Both the position numbers and the translations under genes were made by a program. Shown here piece after piece: positions 1 to 10,835 of a stretch of DNA of 64,000 nucleotides. The notes under the pieces were generated by a model. The model ran no database searches. It had not been told where the DNA came from and saw only the letters and a list, made by a program, of their open reading frames with translations. Numbering within the stretch: position 1 is the stretch's first letter; every line of letters starts with the position of its first letter. The DNA is from Bugula neritina (Eukaryota; Bryozoa; Gymnolaemata; Cheilostomatida; Bugulidae), in the NCBI GenBank assembly GCA_964035545.1, contig OZ037765.1, positions 11,836,698 to 11,900,697 of the forward strand, in the 5' to 3' direction.

Positions 1-75
1 TCCAAATACCAGGGGCAATTTTGACAGGGGTGAACCTCCTTTGTTCTCAACAGTGATACTATACTACCTATAGAC

Positions 76-1708
76 TAGTGGTTCCCAATCTTTTTCTTAC
101 TACTCCCACCTTTCATAAATGTTGACTATTAATTACCCCCCATTCAAAGAGCGAAAAGATTTTATGACTTACTGAATGAGAATATATGATACAATGCAAT
201 ATATTTTGTTCTATTATATTTGCATATAGTATATAATTATCATAAGAGTAATATTATCATTATTTTTGTGTTATAAAACACAGAGCAGTTCAAATATTAA
301 TGTTATGGCTTCAGTTGATGCTTTTGTGCCAGCTTGCTTAAGTCTGACTCTGTTTATGACCAGCCCCATCTTAAATCACTCTGCGGGTAAAGGTAGTTTC
401 TCTTCTCTTTGAATTGATGAGAATCCTACCTCACACGGATAGGCGGTGCTGGATGGTACCAAAACTCTACTTTGTCAGCTATGTGTGGGAAGAGTTTGGT
501 TGTAGAAACCCAGAAATACTTTAGGTAAAAATGGCGCATGTAAAAATGTTAAATTTTTCCAAACTTGAACCCCGACCCCCCTAACTCAAACCCCCACCTC
601 CAAACTCCAGAACCTCAAGTACAAACCTAAAATCCTCACCTCAAACCCTGTTTAAAACTCCAAACCCCCATCCCAACATTGAAGACATGTGCCATTTTAC
701 CTACTTTTCTATTTGTGCCCTTATTACCTGCAGCATTTTTACTGGACACCACCCACAATCCATCAGTTGGAGAAGATTTCAAATCATCATTCATTGCTGA
801 ATTGTGAACCAACTCAATGAAATTCTCCTACGATTCCTCTAAAAACTGTTTAGGAAAGCGTTGCAATGGGTCACATTTGAAGTTAAGAATCTAACTTTTT
901 CTTTTTGGGAGGTAGCTCAGAGAAATACTGTTAAAACTTCATTAACAGTTCAGAAATGAGAACAGGGAGAACAGGTGGTGTCCGGTAAAAATGGCGCAAG
1001 TAAAAATAGCCTTATTGGCACAAACAGAAAATTAGATAAAAATGCCACATTTTCAACTTTAGCTTTGAAGATTTGAATTGGGGGTTAGGCATTCAGATTG
1101 GGGAGTTTGAAGGTTTGGAAAAATTTAACACCAGTGTGCGATTTTTATCTGTGCCATTTTTGCTTAAAATTGGAACAGGTTCTTCTCCTATCAAAGTTCA
1201 TTGAGTGTGTGGAAAGACACCATGTTTTTGACAGAAACACCACCACTTTAGTGTAACTTTGAAAACATTGCTGCTGCTAATGAAAAGCAACGATATGATG
1301 ATTGCACTCCTGCATTTTTAGGTTCAGACTATTTAGTGTAGCAAATATAGTCACTAGGTATGTAGTATACAATTTATAGAAATTGACTTGCATGGCTGCT
1401 AAAAGTTGGCCTCTTGCTTTTTGCAAATTTTTTGACCTTCATTAGAAATAGCGCAGAAAACAGTTAGGGTAGAGTAATTAATAAACACATTCATGTAGAA
1501 GTAAACAGAGATTGCAAAATATGGTTTGGTTAAATAAATGAACTAAGATGAAGATTTATAAATATGCATAATTGCATATATACTTATGTAATGTGCAAGA
1601 GCTCAAAAAGCCTTCAACAGAGTGCGTGAATTTTTCAAAATCCAAATTCTTCCCTAAAATGTCCAAATTCCCCCCTAGGGTAAACTTCCCCCAGGTTAGG
1701 AACCACTG
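76..1708 (-). mobile_element. hAT transposon remnant (SCAND3/FAM200-like transposase)
   Basis: The ends form a 16-bp imperfect terminal inverted repeat: TAGTGGTTCCCAATCT at 76-91 against the reverse complement of 1693-1708, with 13 of 16 matching. Flanks 66-75 and 1709-1716 resemble a worn 8-bp target duplication (ACCTATAGAC versus ACCTAGAC). Minus-strand reading gives transposase scraps. Around 1260-1400 is a segment containing TYLVTIFATLNSLNLKMQ. Around 770-830 is ENFIELVHNSAMNDDLKSS. Both match stretches I know from SCAND3/ZBED9/FAM200-type hAT proteins. No long frame survives, so this is a dead copy. An inverted-repeat insertion occupies its middle. Confidence 0.7.
523..1165. repeat. Inverted repeat pair (523-754 / 973-1165)
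   Basis: The segment 523-754 and the reverse complement of 973-1165 share blocks in the same order: TAAAAATGGC with a following TAAAAAT, then GTTAAATTTTTCCAAAC, then TTTTCTRTTTGTGCC, and finally a GGACACCACC end. The arms are about 200 bp, diverged, with a spacer of about 220 bp that carries hAT transposase scraps. It looks like two inverted copies of a small repeat inside the hAT remnant. Confidence 0.6.
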
Positions 1709-1744
1709 ACCTAGACCTAATCTGAACTTGTTATTCAACAGTAG

Positions 1745-1960
1745 GCATGGTAGAAAAAGTAGGAAATTTTTAAGATTTTAAAGTTTGAAGTAATTGATAT
1801 GTAATTATAAAGTAATTGTGAAAATCAATTACATTAGCAATGTAATTAATTACAATTACAATTACATTTTTAGACATTAATTACAAATTATATTCAATTA
1901 CTTGAAAAAATGTATTTAATTACAATCAATTACAATTACAAATTACAATTACCCCAACCC
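1745..1960. repeat. AATTAC-rich low-complexity block ending in CCAACCCTG
   Basis: The block is built of repeated TGTAATT/AATTACAATT units and stops at CCCCAACCCTGG (about 1950-1961). An end of the type CAGGGTTGGGGTAATT is what some hAT-family non-autonomous elements show. The partner end is not visible in the window, so this may be a lone terminus. Confidence 0.4.
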
Positions 1961-1969
1961 TGGTAAAAA

Positions 1970-2131
1970 TATTTCTAAATAAGCTCTACAGCTTGTATAA
2001 TCAACCGAAAGCTCAGCGGGAACTATCGAAGTGTGCGTCTCAACTAGATATACATATTCGAGAAATTGGAAGAATTTCAGGTGTCGGGTTGGCTGCCTCA
2101 AGTTTCCAAACAGTTGATGCCATATGACTCT
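1970..2131 (+). pseudogene. hAT transposase fragment (KIAA1586-like), upstream half
   Basis: Plus-strand reading from about 1981 gives a segment ending GVGLAASSFQTVDAI. It resembles the (R)W(x)ASSFxTVxAV stretch of transposase-derived KIAA1586-type proteins. A TGA follows at the Ty3 insertion point. The reading resumes in 6966-7860 after removal of the Ty3 element and one copy of ACTCT, so the two halves were one sequence before that insertion. Confidence 0.6.
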
Positions 2132-2459
2132 TGAAACATTAAGTATAGTGAGTATATAATTACCTGAGAGTTACTCGAAGTATGTAGGCATGACATTGAA
2201 GTATCGAAAGAACAATAAAGTGGGGTCTGGCCGGCCAGGGGCAATACAAGGACCAAAAGTATAGTACTGATTTATAATTATTTTATCACAAAGTCTATCG
2301 GCATGTTTCTCTACTGTAGGCTGACATCTTTTATCTCGTAGTCTCTCGTTCGTCAATGACCCAATATGTATTTTAATAAACAAATGCACATGACATTATA
2401 ACGTAGCCTCTCGCTAGTCCGTAATTAGTGATAAACAAAAGACACATAATAATATAACA
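2132..2459 (-). repeat. 3' LTR of Ty3 element 1
   Basis: This 328-bp LTR matches 6638-6965 with about five substitutions, for example at 2187, 2209 and 2361. The internal side abuts a polypurine tract (2460-2474, minus strand AAGAAGGGAGA). Confidence 0.95.
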
Positions 2460-2474
2460 TCTCCCTTCTTAAGC
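2460..2474 (-). other. Polypurine tract of Ty3 element 1
   Basis: On the minus strand this reads TTAAGAAGGGAGA directly before the 3' LTR. That is the expected place and composition for plus-strand priming. Confidence 0.7.
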
Positions 2475-2610
2475 AGGTGACTTCCTTTTATAACATTGTG
2501 ATTAAGGTTGCTGAGATTAATAATATGATACGAGTATACATGATTAATATGGATTGGGGATTAACAATGAAACTAAATAACTATGTACAGGGTGGGAAAC
2601 GGCTAATAGC

Positions 2611-5600
2611 TTATCCCATGTGGAAGTCCTTGTATTTAGCGGGGAGGACTCCACGGTTGCTTCTGGGTTGACGCTCTGGTGGTGGTGCCACGTTCCTGAG
2701 AGGTGTTGCAGGCAGGGCAGGCATGTGGGGGAATTCATTAGGAGCATCCCCAACATCAGAATCAGCAGCATCAGCGACACCAAGGGTCTGTGTGTTATCT
2801 GGTTTAAGGTGAACACGATTCCTACGCACTATAGACTGACCGTTGTCAACCAAGTAGGATCTGGGAGAGTCATGCTGCTCGACAATCATTCCTGGCGACT
2901 ATTCTTTGTCAGTGCTTGACCTGATAAGTGCAGGAGTCCCAGGTTCCAGATCAGCCAACGGCCGTGCATGGCGGTCATGGTACTTCTTCTGCAAGTTTTG
3001 GTTGGCTATTAGTTGTTGGCTAGCCTCAATAACAACTGGTTTAAGCGACTCGGCAGTGATTGGCAAATCACTTCTTAGGGCTCTGTTGAACAGAAGCTCA
3101 GCTGGACTGAAAGCACAGCCAGTGATAGGAGATTGCCTGTATCTGAGTAGTGACCTGTATATATCCTCTCTTTCATCCTCACATTTTTTTAGAAAGGCTT
3201 TCATCGTTTGTACATAACGCTCAGCCATTCCATTGGACTTAGGGTAGTGCGGACTAGATGTTACAATGGTGAAGCACCAGCTTGATGCAAAAGTTTGCAT
3301 GACTCTACTGCTGAAAGGCATGTTGTCCGCCAGAATGGACACTGGTACCCCGTGTACAGCAAATATGGATTTCAATGCCAAAACCACGTCTTCAGCAGTC
3401 TTTCTCCTGAGTAATCTCAGCTCGGGGAAGTGAGAGTAACAGTTTACAACTACCAAGTAATCATTATTCTTATAGGACAGTATATCCATAGCCACTTTAT
3501 TCCATGGTAGACTTGGCAGCTCATGAGACATTAACGGCTCTTTCTGTTGACGGTTGGAAAACTTAGCGCAGGTGAGGCAACTTGACACTTCATTCCGTAT
3601 ATCAGCAGATAGCCCAGGCCAATAGAATGATTTCCTCGCAAGCTCTCTGCATTTCTCAACGCCCAGGTGGCCCATGTGTAGCGACTTTAGAATGTGCTTC
3701 CTCTGTGACTTCGGAACTATAAGCCGCTCTTCAACGTAAAGAAATCCATCCACATCATAGATGTCAGATCTAACATTCCAGTAGGGTTGGATTTCTGTGG
3801 GGGCCTGACTCCGTCTACTCCATGACCAACCATCTTGCAGTGCTTTTTTCAGACTGTCCATTGTCGGGTCTTCAGCATATGACTGTCTCATCTCATTCAT
3901 GGTGCTATCATCGGTTTCTAAGGCATGAACCATTACAACTTCACCTTCGAGATCACACTGATCATTGGTAACGCGCTGAAGGTAGGCTCGGGATAGTGTG
4001 TCAGCAATATATAAATGCTTGCCCGGAACATATGTGAACTCAGCTATCCGGTATCTTTGTAGTCGCAGAAGTAGTCTTTGCAGCCTTGGGGATGCCTTGT
4101 GCAACGACTTGTTCATTATCGGGACGAGAGGTTTATGATCCGTCTGTATGTGAACAGCACGTCCATAGAGGTAGCTGTGAAAGCGCTCACAGCCGAACAC
4201 AACTGCTAGCAGCTCTTTATCTATTTGGGGATAGTTGCACTCAGTCTCAGTTAAGCTGCGTGAAGCATATGCAACAGGTTTACCTTCCTGTAGTAACACT
4301 GCACCAAGTCCCGACTTTGAAGCGTCAACTTGTAAATGCGCATCCTTGGTAACATCAAAATACTGCAAGACAGGTTCGGATGTAAGCAAGCGTTTAATTA
4401 CCTAGAAGCTTTCCATTTGTTCTTTGGACCACACCCACTGACTATCACTCTTCAGTAGCACTCTCAAGGGCTCAGTACAGGCTGACATGTTGGGTATGTA
4501 GGCTCTTAGAAAATTGAGAGTACCAATCAGTCTTTGTACTCCCTCTCGGTCTGTTGGGTCAGGCATGGCCTCAATAGCAGCTATCTTGTCTGGGTCAGGA
4601 CGCAGACCATCTTTCGATACTATATGGCCTAAATAGTGTACCTCCGTCTGATTCAACTGAATCTTCTTGCGATTAAACTTCACATTAGCCTCTTTGGCCT
4701 TTACCAATAGCTTTCTCAGATTGGCATCATGTTCCTGTTGTGTCTTTCCAGCTACAATGATGTCATCAAAATACACTGAGACACCAGGCAAGTCTCCAAA
4801 TATTTGCTCCACCTTCTTCTCAAAGACTTCAGCACTTGAGTGAAGACCAAATGGAAGTCTATCAAAACAGTAGCGACCATATGGGGTGTTGAACGTTGTG
4901 AGCAGACTACTCTCTTTGGTCAAGGCTACATGCCAGTATCCATGTTTCATGTCCATGATGGTGTAGTATTGCATACCATTGAATCTGAAGGCAATGTCTT
5001 CTAATGTGGGTATCTTGTGATGTTCTCGTCTCACTGCTCTGTTCAGGTCCTTGGGGTCTAGGCATATACGAACCGACCCATCTTTCTTTTCAACGCATAC
5101 CATACTACTCACCCAGTTGGTTGGTACGTCAACCTTAGATATGATTCCAGATGCCTCCATATCATCCAGCTCCTTTTTCACTTTGTCTAACATACTGAGT
5201 GGGACACGTCTTGGATGATGAACCACAGGCTTCACATTCTCGTCAACACATATCTCGTGCTCTCCATCAAGTCTGCCAACTCCTTCAAACACCTCAGGGA
5301 ACTCCTGAAGTATCGAGGTTGACAACTGATCAACTCTGCGGATCAGACCAAAAGATTCAGCAGCCTCGAGACCAAGTATGGGAGGAAGGTCCTCATCAAC
5401 CACCTCAAAGTGGACACTCTGGCTATGCTCCTTGTGGTTCACGGTGAGTTGAACTGCACCCACATTCTTGATCTTGGTCTTATTATAGCCGTAAAGGCAT
5501 ACAGAAGTGGGCTTTAGAGTAGCACCAAGTGACTGAACGGTTCTTAGGTTGATGCAATTTGTTTCAGCTCCAGTATCAATCTTAAACTGAATGTCATTGG

Positions 5601-5817
5601 CCTTTCCTTTGTCACTGACCTTCATCGGAAGAATCCAAGATTTCAATTTAGATTCATTAGAAAGAGCACCAACAGCACCTATGAACAAGCTATTCATTTG
5701 TTTCTCTGCAAGAGCTTTCTTTGCCTTTGCAGACTTTCTCAAAGTGATTTTTCTTCCCGCAGTTATGACATGTATCGCCATAAGCAGGACATCTACCTTT
5801 GGCATGTGTATATCCAC
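2611..5817 (-). pseudogene. Ty3 pol polyprotein (PR-RT-RH-IN) with two in-frame TAG codons
   Basis: The minus-strand frame runs about 1068 codons and is interrupted only by TAG at 4402-4404 and TAG at 2899-2901, with no frameshift. Aspartic protease has DTGAET near residue 81. Reverse transcriptase has YFDD near 349-352. RNase H begins after the first stop with a DASKSGLGAVLL block. Integrase has the H..H/C..C finger (HMGHLG and CLTC) and a core with D (MDILSY), D (LADN) and E (NGMAERYV). The C-terminal tail continues past the second stop with PRSYLV and RRNRVHL. Pol lies in the +1 frame relative to gag and overlaps it by more than 120 bp, so +1 frameshifting is the likely expression mode. 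The stops lie between RT and RNase H and after the integrase core. They look like ordinary C-to-T/G-to-A nonsense changes, but readthrough cannot be excluded by reading. Confidence 0.9.
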
Positions 5818-6529
5818 AAAATTTGCAATCTATGTTGTCCTTACGTGTGTTACTTCTGGTTTTATTTTGCGTAGCGCCAGACTGACTCTGCACAGTGCTG
5901 ACTGCAGCATCATTTATCTCATTGACTGTCTTCATAGTAGTATCACCGGCAGCTATCCTTGACATCTGCTGTTTGGTAATCTCAGCAGCACGGATGTCAT
6001 CTAAGGCACTCTCAAGTTTAACGTTTTTGTCACGGAGTAGCCGCTCCTTCAGCTTTCCATCAGTGAGTCCAAACACAATTCTGCAGAGAAGCATTCGGTC
6101 TCGCAATTCGCCAAAATCACATTTTGTAGCTTGAGTTTTTAGACGTTTCACAAAGGTGTCAATGGGCTCTCCATCACTCTGACTGATAGACCAAAAAACA
6201 AACCATTCATACAACATGTTACGCCGGGGATTGCAATAGGCTTCAAACTGCTCCAAAACATCAGCCATTACATCCTTGCTTTTACCTGCGGGAAAGTCAA
6301 ATTGACCATAAATCTCAGTAGCTTCCTCACCAGCCTGGTTTAGAAGTATAGCAACCTGACGTCTATTAATACCCGCATTCTCAGGAGGAGGCTCTTGGCC
6401 ACTCTCTTGAGGCTTTAAAACCAAATCACTTGCAAGCAAATAATTTTCCAAGGCCCTTCTCCACTTCCTCCAATTGTCTGACACATTACCTTCAAATGAT
6501 AATTCTCCAGGGGCCTTCAAACCTTCCAT
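5690..6529 (-). CDS. Ty3 element 1 Gag
   Basis: Gag forms the particle and binds genomic RNA. I chose the ATG at 6529 (MEGLKAPGEL) because Gag proteins of this clade begin shortly before the conserved NWRKW segment. The frame stays open upstream to 6568. The frame holds 279 codons before the stop. The middle has the capsid-like helical region with YGQFDF and NPRRNMLYEWFVF. The C-terminal end has two zinc knuckles, CKFC..H..C and CHNCGKKNHFEKVC. The frame is intact, unlike pol. Its 3' part overlaps the start of pol in another frame. Confidence 0.88.
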   Translation of the reverse strand: MEGLKAPGELSFEGNVSDNWRKWRRALENYLLASDLVLKPQESGQEPPPENAGINRRQVAILLNQAGEEATEIYGQFDFPAGKSKDVMADVLEQFEAYCNPRRNMLYEWFVFWSISQSDGEPIDTFVKRLKTQATKCDFGELRDRMLLCRIVFGLTDGKLKERLLRDKNVKLESALDDIRAAEITKQQMSRIAAGDTTMKTVNEINDAAVSTVQSQSGATQNKTRSNTRKDNIDCKFCGYTHAKGRCPAYGDTCHNCGKKNHFEKVCKGKESSCRETNE

Positions 6530-6627
6530 GACAGCTCCAAGGCAGACCAACACAGTCCACAACAACAAACAACTAAAAGCTAAACAATCACCACTCCAGT
6601 GGCAAAGTAGGGTGCGAGTACGATCTA

Positions 6628-6637
6628 GCTGCCACCA
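6628..6637 (-). other. Primer binding site of Ty3 element 1 (tRNA-Leu type)
   Basis: On the minus strand TGGTGGCAGC directly follows the 5' LTR. It is complementary to a tRNA 3' end of the type GCTGCCACCA, as in several animal tRNA-Leu. Complementarity is lost after ten bases. Confidence 0.65.
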
Positions 6638-6965
6638 TGAAACATTAAGTATAGTGAGTATATAATTACCTGAGAGTTACTCGAAGTATGCAGGCATGAC
6701 ATTGAAATATCGAAAGAACAATAAAGTGGGGTCTGGCCGGCCAGGGGCAATACAAGGACCAAAAGTATAGTACTGATTTATAATTATTTTATCACAAAGT
6801 CTATCGGCATGTTTCTCTACTGTAGGCTGACATCTTTTATCTCGTAGTCTCTCGTTCGTCGGTGACCCAATATGTATTTTAATAAACAAATGCACATGAC
6901 ATTATAACGTAGCCTCTTGCTAGTCCGTAATTAGTGATAAACAAAAGACACATAATAATATAACA
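6638..6965 (-). repeat. 5' LTR of Ty3 element 1
   Basis: This 328-bp LTR is the partner of 2132-2459. It is followed in plus-strand reading by the second copy of the target duplication ACTCT (6966-6970). Confidence 0.95.
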
Positions 6966-7860
6966 ACTCTGGTACAGCATGCTCAGAAGTCAATCAAGAA
7001 CTCAAGCTCAAACAAATTGCCCTATAAGTGGTCTTTTGAACACACTTCCCAATTTGTTTCTTGTTTAGCTATACTTCATGATAGTCTTAGGGAAATAGGA
7101 ATTTCAGAAACCTTGAAGTCTGAAAATATTAATTTGGCAACAGCATATGCTCAGTTTGAGACTTCATTGAGGGCATTGAATAGTCATAAAGGACCAAATA
7201 GCTCTAGAACATTGTATCAAGAATATGCTAGAAGAAATAATGAAAACAAACTTAAAGGCATGGAATTGCAGTCATGAACAAAGATGAATTTTTACATGCT
7301 TTTATAGACAATATGCAGAGTCGCCTTGAAGGTATGATTCCCTCAGGTTTTCATAGTGAGTCCGAAAAAAGTGATCTGCAACAGATGCTTGCACACTCGA
7401 CTGCGTAGAGCCCATGAAATGGCTGAGTGATCTTGAATTACCATGGTATGATGTAGATATAAGATTAGACACTATCTGCCGAAAATTCTAAATAAAGTGG
7501 ACAAATGATATATTAAAATCATTCAGGGACTTCATAGATAACCCGACTGGTACTCCTAATCTGATTATGTACATTAAAGCTGTTGTTAATTCGATGTCAG
7601 TTAGTAGTAGTGATTGCGAATGCTGATTTAGTGCAATGAATGTTTGCTCAGATTTACGAAACAAACTTTCACTACAGCATATTTCATATTTGGTGTTGAT
7701 ATCATTAGTAGGTCCACCCACTCAGTATGTTAGGAGTTGGCCGACAGCCCATCGATTTGCTTATGACAATCTAACGAAAAAAATTATGTTATGCTGATGA
7801 TGAACGCTACAAACGATTGTGGTCAATATTCAACTCACAGTAAACATAAGTCTATTTGTT
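6966..7860 (+). pseudogene. hAT transposase fragment (KIAA1586-like), downstream half with hATC
   Basis: This continues the fragment at 1970-2131 across the Ty3 insertion. An open stretch at 7017-7277 contains FVSCLAILHDSLREIGIS, typical of the helical region before the dimerisation domain. Around 7600-7770 lies a decayed hATC dimerisation domain: SDCEC, stop, FSAMN, then LRNKLSLQHISYL and LISLVGPP. Several stops (for example 7624-7626) and frame changes show it is dead. No target duplication or terminal repeat of the original hAT copy was found downstream. Confidence 0.65.
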
Positions 7861-9080
7861 CTCTTATACATGCAAAACATTGCACTAGATACCTCTAACA
7901 ATCTTTGTGTTTTTAATATATTTATGTACCCTTTTATCACATTTGGCTAACTACCAATTTTTTGCAGATGCATTTACTTCATCTTGAATTATGCTCTCAT
8001 AAATATAACATTTTCTTCGTATAAAATATAACGTCGTTCTAACCAACATCATAACCAATTTGTGTGCTTTTTAGTCGACTTATTGTCAATCTGAAATCTA
8101 CTTTAAAATCATAACTTTCTAACCTTTTCATGTAGCTAATTCAGCTATCTGATTTTCTTGTAGAAATTTTAGAAAAGCATTTAATCAAGTTGCTTTTACT
8201 GTCTTCAATTTTTTTTGCTTAATTTTTGGGTTTGTTAATGCTGAATTACGAGTGTATGTTAGGTAAACATACACTTTGTAAACAGTTCAGTATAAATACT
8301 TATATGCTAAACATCAAGTTGGTTCTAGACTTTGCCTATAGCCATAATAAATAAAGTACCAAAGCCACTGCTCAGCTCTTTTTTATATGGACTGTAGTGC
8401 CAATCAGGTTTGCTTTGCCATTTATAGCAGCAGTTAGAACTTTCAACCTGTAAGAAATGCGGCCAAACCATAAAACACAGGTTCTGTTACACTGTGAGCA
8501 GTTATATATCATTTAGTTTTTGTTATAAGTCTTTTTTAAACATGGTACATACTTGAATTTATGCCATGATATAACTTGCAAATTATGATGTAAAATATAC
8601 TGCAAAAGCTTTAATTTTGACCTAAGATCCAGAGCTGTGTTTTGCCGCCCTTCCCAGGCAGCCCGAGCCAGGGTTCTCTTTCTTGTTGGCCCAGTGTACC
8701 AGTTGAAATTATCCACCAATACACCACTGGTCATTATATCAATATTCAAAAGTGCTGACATGATATCTAAAAGAGTTATTCTCTCTCAGTGAAGACTAAT
8801 TTCAAAAACTGCTGAAATAACTTTGATTAGAGATTAAAACAGACCTTTGTAACGCTCAATGGAGCATATTTAACTTATCAGTAAATAAATCTGAAAACAT
8901 TTTTTGACAAAACATACAAAAAAATTCTACATGGATACCAAAGCTTCTGCTACATATAAATGTGCAGACATTCATTAAATTTCGATGATAGTTTTTTTCT
9001 CAGGAAACTACTTAGACAAGAGAAGTCATACTTTTGTGTTGAAAAAACTAAACAACTCAACATTAACATTTTTTAAAACA
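7861..9080. other. Non-coding AT-rich stretch downstream of NUBPL
   Basis: I see no recognisable gene or repeat apart from a weak exon-like segment at 8622-8766. Confidence 0.5.
8622..8766 (-). other. Possible orphan coding exon, unrecognised
   Basis: A minus-strand open segment contains FNWYTGPTRKRTLARAAWEG. It has higher GC than its surroundings and is bounded by an acceptor-like CTCTTTTAG (at 8767) and a weak donor TTAG/GTCAAA (at 8621). I do not recognise the protein. It could be an exon of an unknown gene, an alternative NUBPL 3' exon, or a chance frame. Confidence 0.25.
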
Positions 9081-9086
9081 TTTATT
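9081..9086 (-). terminator. Poly(A) signal of NUBPL
   Basis: AATAAA on the minus strand lies only about seven bases after the TGA stop (9093-9095), implying a very short 3' UTR. Confidence 0.55.
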
Positions 9087-9092
9087 TTAGGA

Positions 9093-9932
9093 TCAAAAAC
9101 AGCCTTTAACAGATTTTGCTAATGAGTAATATAATTCAGTAGTGGTACTATTAGGATGTTCTACAACAATAGGTGTGCCCGAGTCAGCACATTGTCTAAT
9201 CGTCTTATTAATAGGTATGTCAGCGAGTAAAGGTATGCCAAGTTCTGCTGACAGATTTTCAGCACCATTGTTACCAAATATATCCTCTGTGTGAGAGCAG
9301 TTCGGACATACAAATACACTCATATTCTGTACGATGCCTAAAACTGGAGTGTTAACCTTGCTAAACATTTCTGCACCTTTCCGAGCATCCAACAACGCAA
9401 TATCTTGAGGAGTTGTTACTATGATAGCACCATCTACGTGAATGTTCTGAGAAACTGAAAGCTGCGTGTCTCCAGTGCCAGGAGGCATGTCGACTACCAG
9501 ATACTCAAGTGGCCCCCACTGAACTTTCCGTAACAACTGCTGAATTGCTGACATTACCATCAATCCTCTCCAGATAATGGCAGAATCTTGTTTGACAAGA
9601 AACGCCATTGACATACATTTTACTCCATAGTTCATCAAAGGCAGCATCATTTCTTGCTCATTAAGTTCAGGTGAATCATTTAGGTTCATCATCATGGGCA
9701 GCGAAGGTCCATAAACATCTGCATCTAATAAACCAACTTTACATGTTTGATCTTTGCCACGTAAAGCAACGGCTAGATTTACAGCAGTGGTAGATTTTCC
9801 AACACCACCTTTACCAGAGGCAACTAATATAACTTTATCTACACCAGGAATAGGTAATCGTTTTGGTGTAGGAGGTACCACCTTCTTGGTAGACATTAAT
9901 CTTCGAAATTGGTGGGTAAATCTTTTGCTCAT
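9093..9932 (-). CDS. NUBPL: NUBPL/Ind1, mitochondrial Fe-S carrier ATPase for complex I
   Basis: This Mrp/NBP35-family P-loop ATPase delivers iron-sulfur clusters to respiratory complex I in the mitochondrial matrix. I took the ATG at 9932, giving 279 codons. The open frame extends six bases further upstream but only with a non-ATG codon. The N terminus [17 protein letters not shown] is short, basic and presequence-like. The deviant Walker [10 protein letters not shown] is near residue 40. A Mrp signature [17 protein letters not shown] follows in the middle. The cluster-binding CPNC motif lies near residue 212. The C terminus PIVVEHPNS is typical. Length is slightly below the vertebrate protein (about 319). 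The whole coding sequence lies in one exon, which is unusual for this gene. An acceptor-like GTTGTAG just upstream of the ATG would allow a 5' UTR intron. Confidence 0.93.
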   Translation of the reverse strand: MSKRFTHQFRRLMSTKKVVPPTPKRLPIPGVDKVILVASGKGGVGKSTTAVNLAVALRGKDQTCKVGLLDADVYGPSLPMMMNLNDSPELNEQEMMLPLMNYGVKCMSMAFLVKQDSAIIWRGLMVMSAIQQLLRKVQWGPLEYLVVDMPPGTGDTQLSVSQNIHVDGAIIVTTPQDIALLDARKGAEMFSKVNTPVLGIVQNMSVFVCPNCSHTEDIFGNNGAENLSAELGIPLLADIPINKTIRQCADSGTPIVVEHPNSTTTELYYSLAKSVKGCF

Positions 9933-10349
9933 ATTCACCCCTACAACTTACAGCATAATTAAAACAATTTTATTACATTATAGTGAGTAACAATCAATTA
10001 TAAGAAATTAAACATAATTTACATTTTACACATGTACGTATATACAATAAAAACACTTTAAAAATGTTAACATCTTCCATTAAATTATTATCATTTTAAA
10101 CTCATTTTAAAATATGTTTAGTGAAATATATAGCTAATGTTATAATGTACTGATGTAGCTTATGTAATCGGAGGACTATTTCAGTTGCTGGGACCTACAC
10201 ACTATGAAACCTACAGGATCTTAGGGAGGAGTTTTATAAGTACCTTGAAATTCTCTAGGAAGACAGCATGAAACTAGGAAAAATGAAGCAGTATTATAAA
10301 CAGAACATTCTGGACTCAACACTGTATAGGCCACCACAACAGTGCAATA

Positions 10350-10835
10350 AATGGCTGAAATAAGAGTAAGAGTAATATTATAATTATCATATAACAATAA
10401 TGAATAATAATTAATATCAATATGGCTTAAACTTTAACTTTAAGTTTAGGTATCATCATCAGTATGAGTATCCTGCTACCAGAACAGGACAAAGCGGAGA
10501 TAGGTGAGAATAGAATCAGTATCAGTGATTAACTAACTCAGTAAATAATACTAATAATAATTGCTAATTATACTTTATAATTATAGACTATAGAGTATAG
10601 ACATAGTTATACTTATCTTATAATTACAGTAACAGTTACAGTGAATCGGAAGAATTTGATACTGATACTCATACTAATATTGATAGTCATACTCATACTC
10701 TTCCAATCTTCTACTTCCAGTCATACTGATACTGTTACTGTCAGTGATACAAATACTAATAGTAACACTAATACTATTACTACTACTAATAGTAATAGAC
10801 ATAGTGATACTGATAGTAATTATTCAAGTTTAATT
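10350..10835. repeat. Degenerate triplet (ANT/NAT)n array, first block
   Basis: From about 10630 to 10830 the sequence is a run of triplets such as GATACT, CATACT, AATACT, AGTAAC and ACTATT, a mostly 6-bp pattern with a variable base. The frame at 10641-10886 is open only because of this pattern and is not taken as a gene. Similar wording (ATCAGTATGAGTAT) occurs at 10457-10470 and again at 56037-56050. Confidence 0.65.

Larger units (their letters stand above)
2132..6965 (-). mobile_element. Ty3/gypsy (Mag/SURL-like) LTR retrotransposon, full length
   Basis: This is a complete 4834-bp element on the minus strand, with LTRs of 328 bp at both ends. Each LTR begins TG and ends CA in plus-strand reading. 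The 5-bp target duplication ACTCT sits at 2127-2131 and 6966-6970. In minus-strand order it has 5' LTR, tRNA-Leu type primer site, gag with two zinc knuckles, pol in the +1 frame, polypurine tract and 3' LTR. The LTRs differ at about 5 positions, so the insertion is fairly young. The RT and RNase H reading, including a LNFLRAYIPNMSA segment, resembles the Mag/SURL clade. It inserted into a hAT remnant. Confidence 0.95.
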
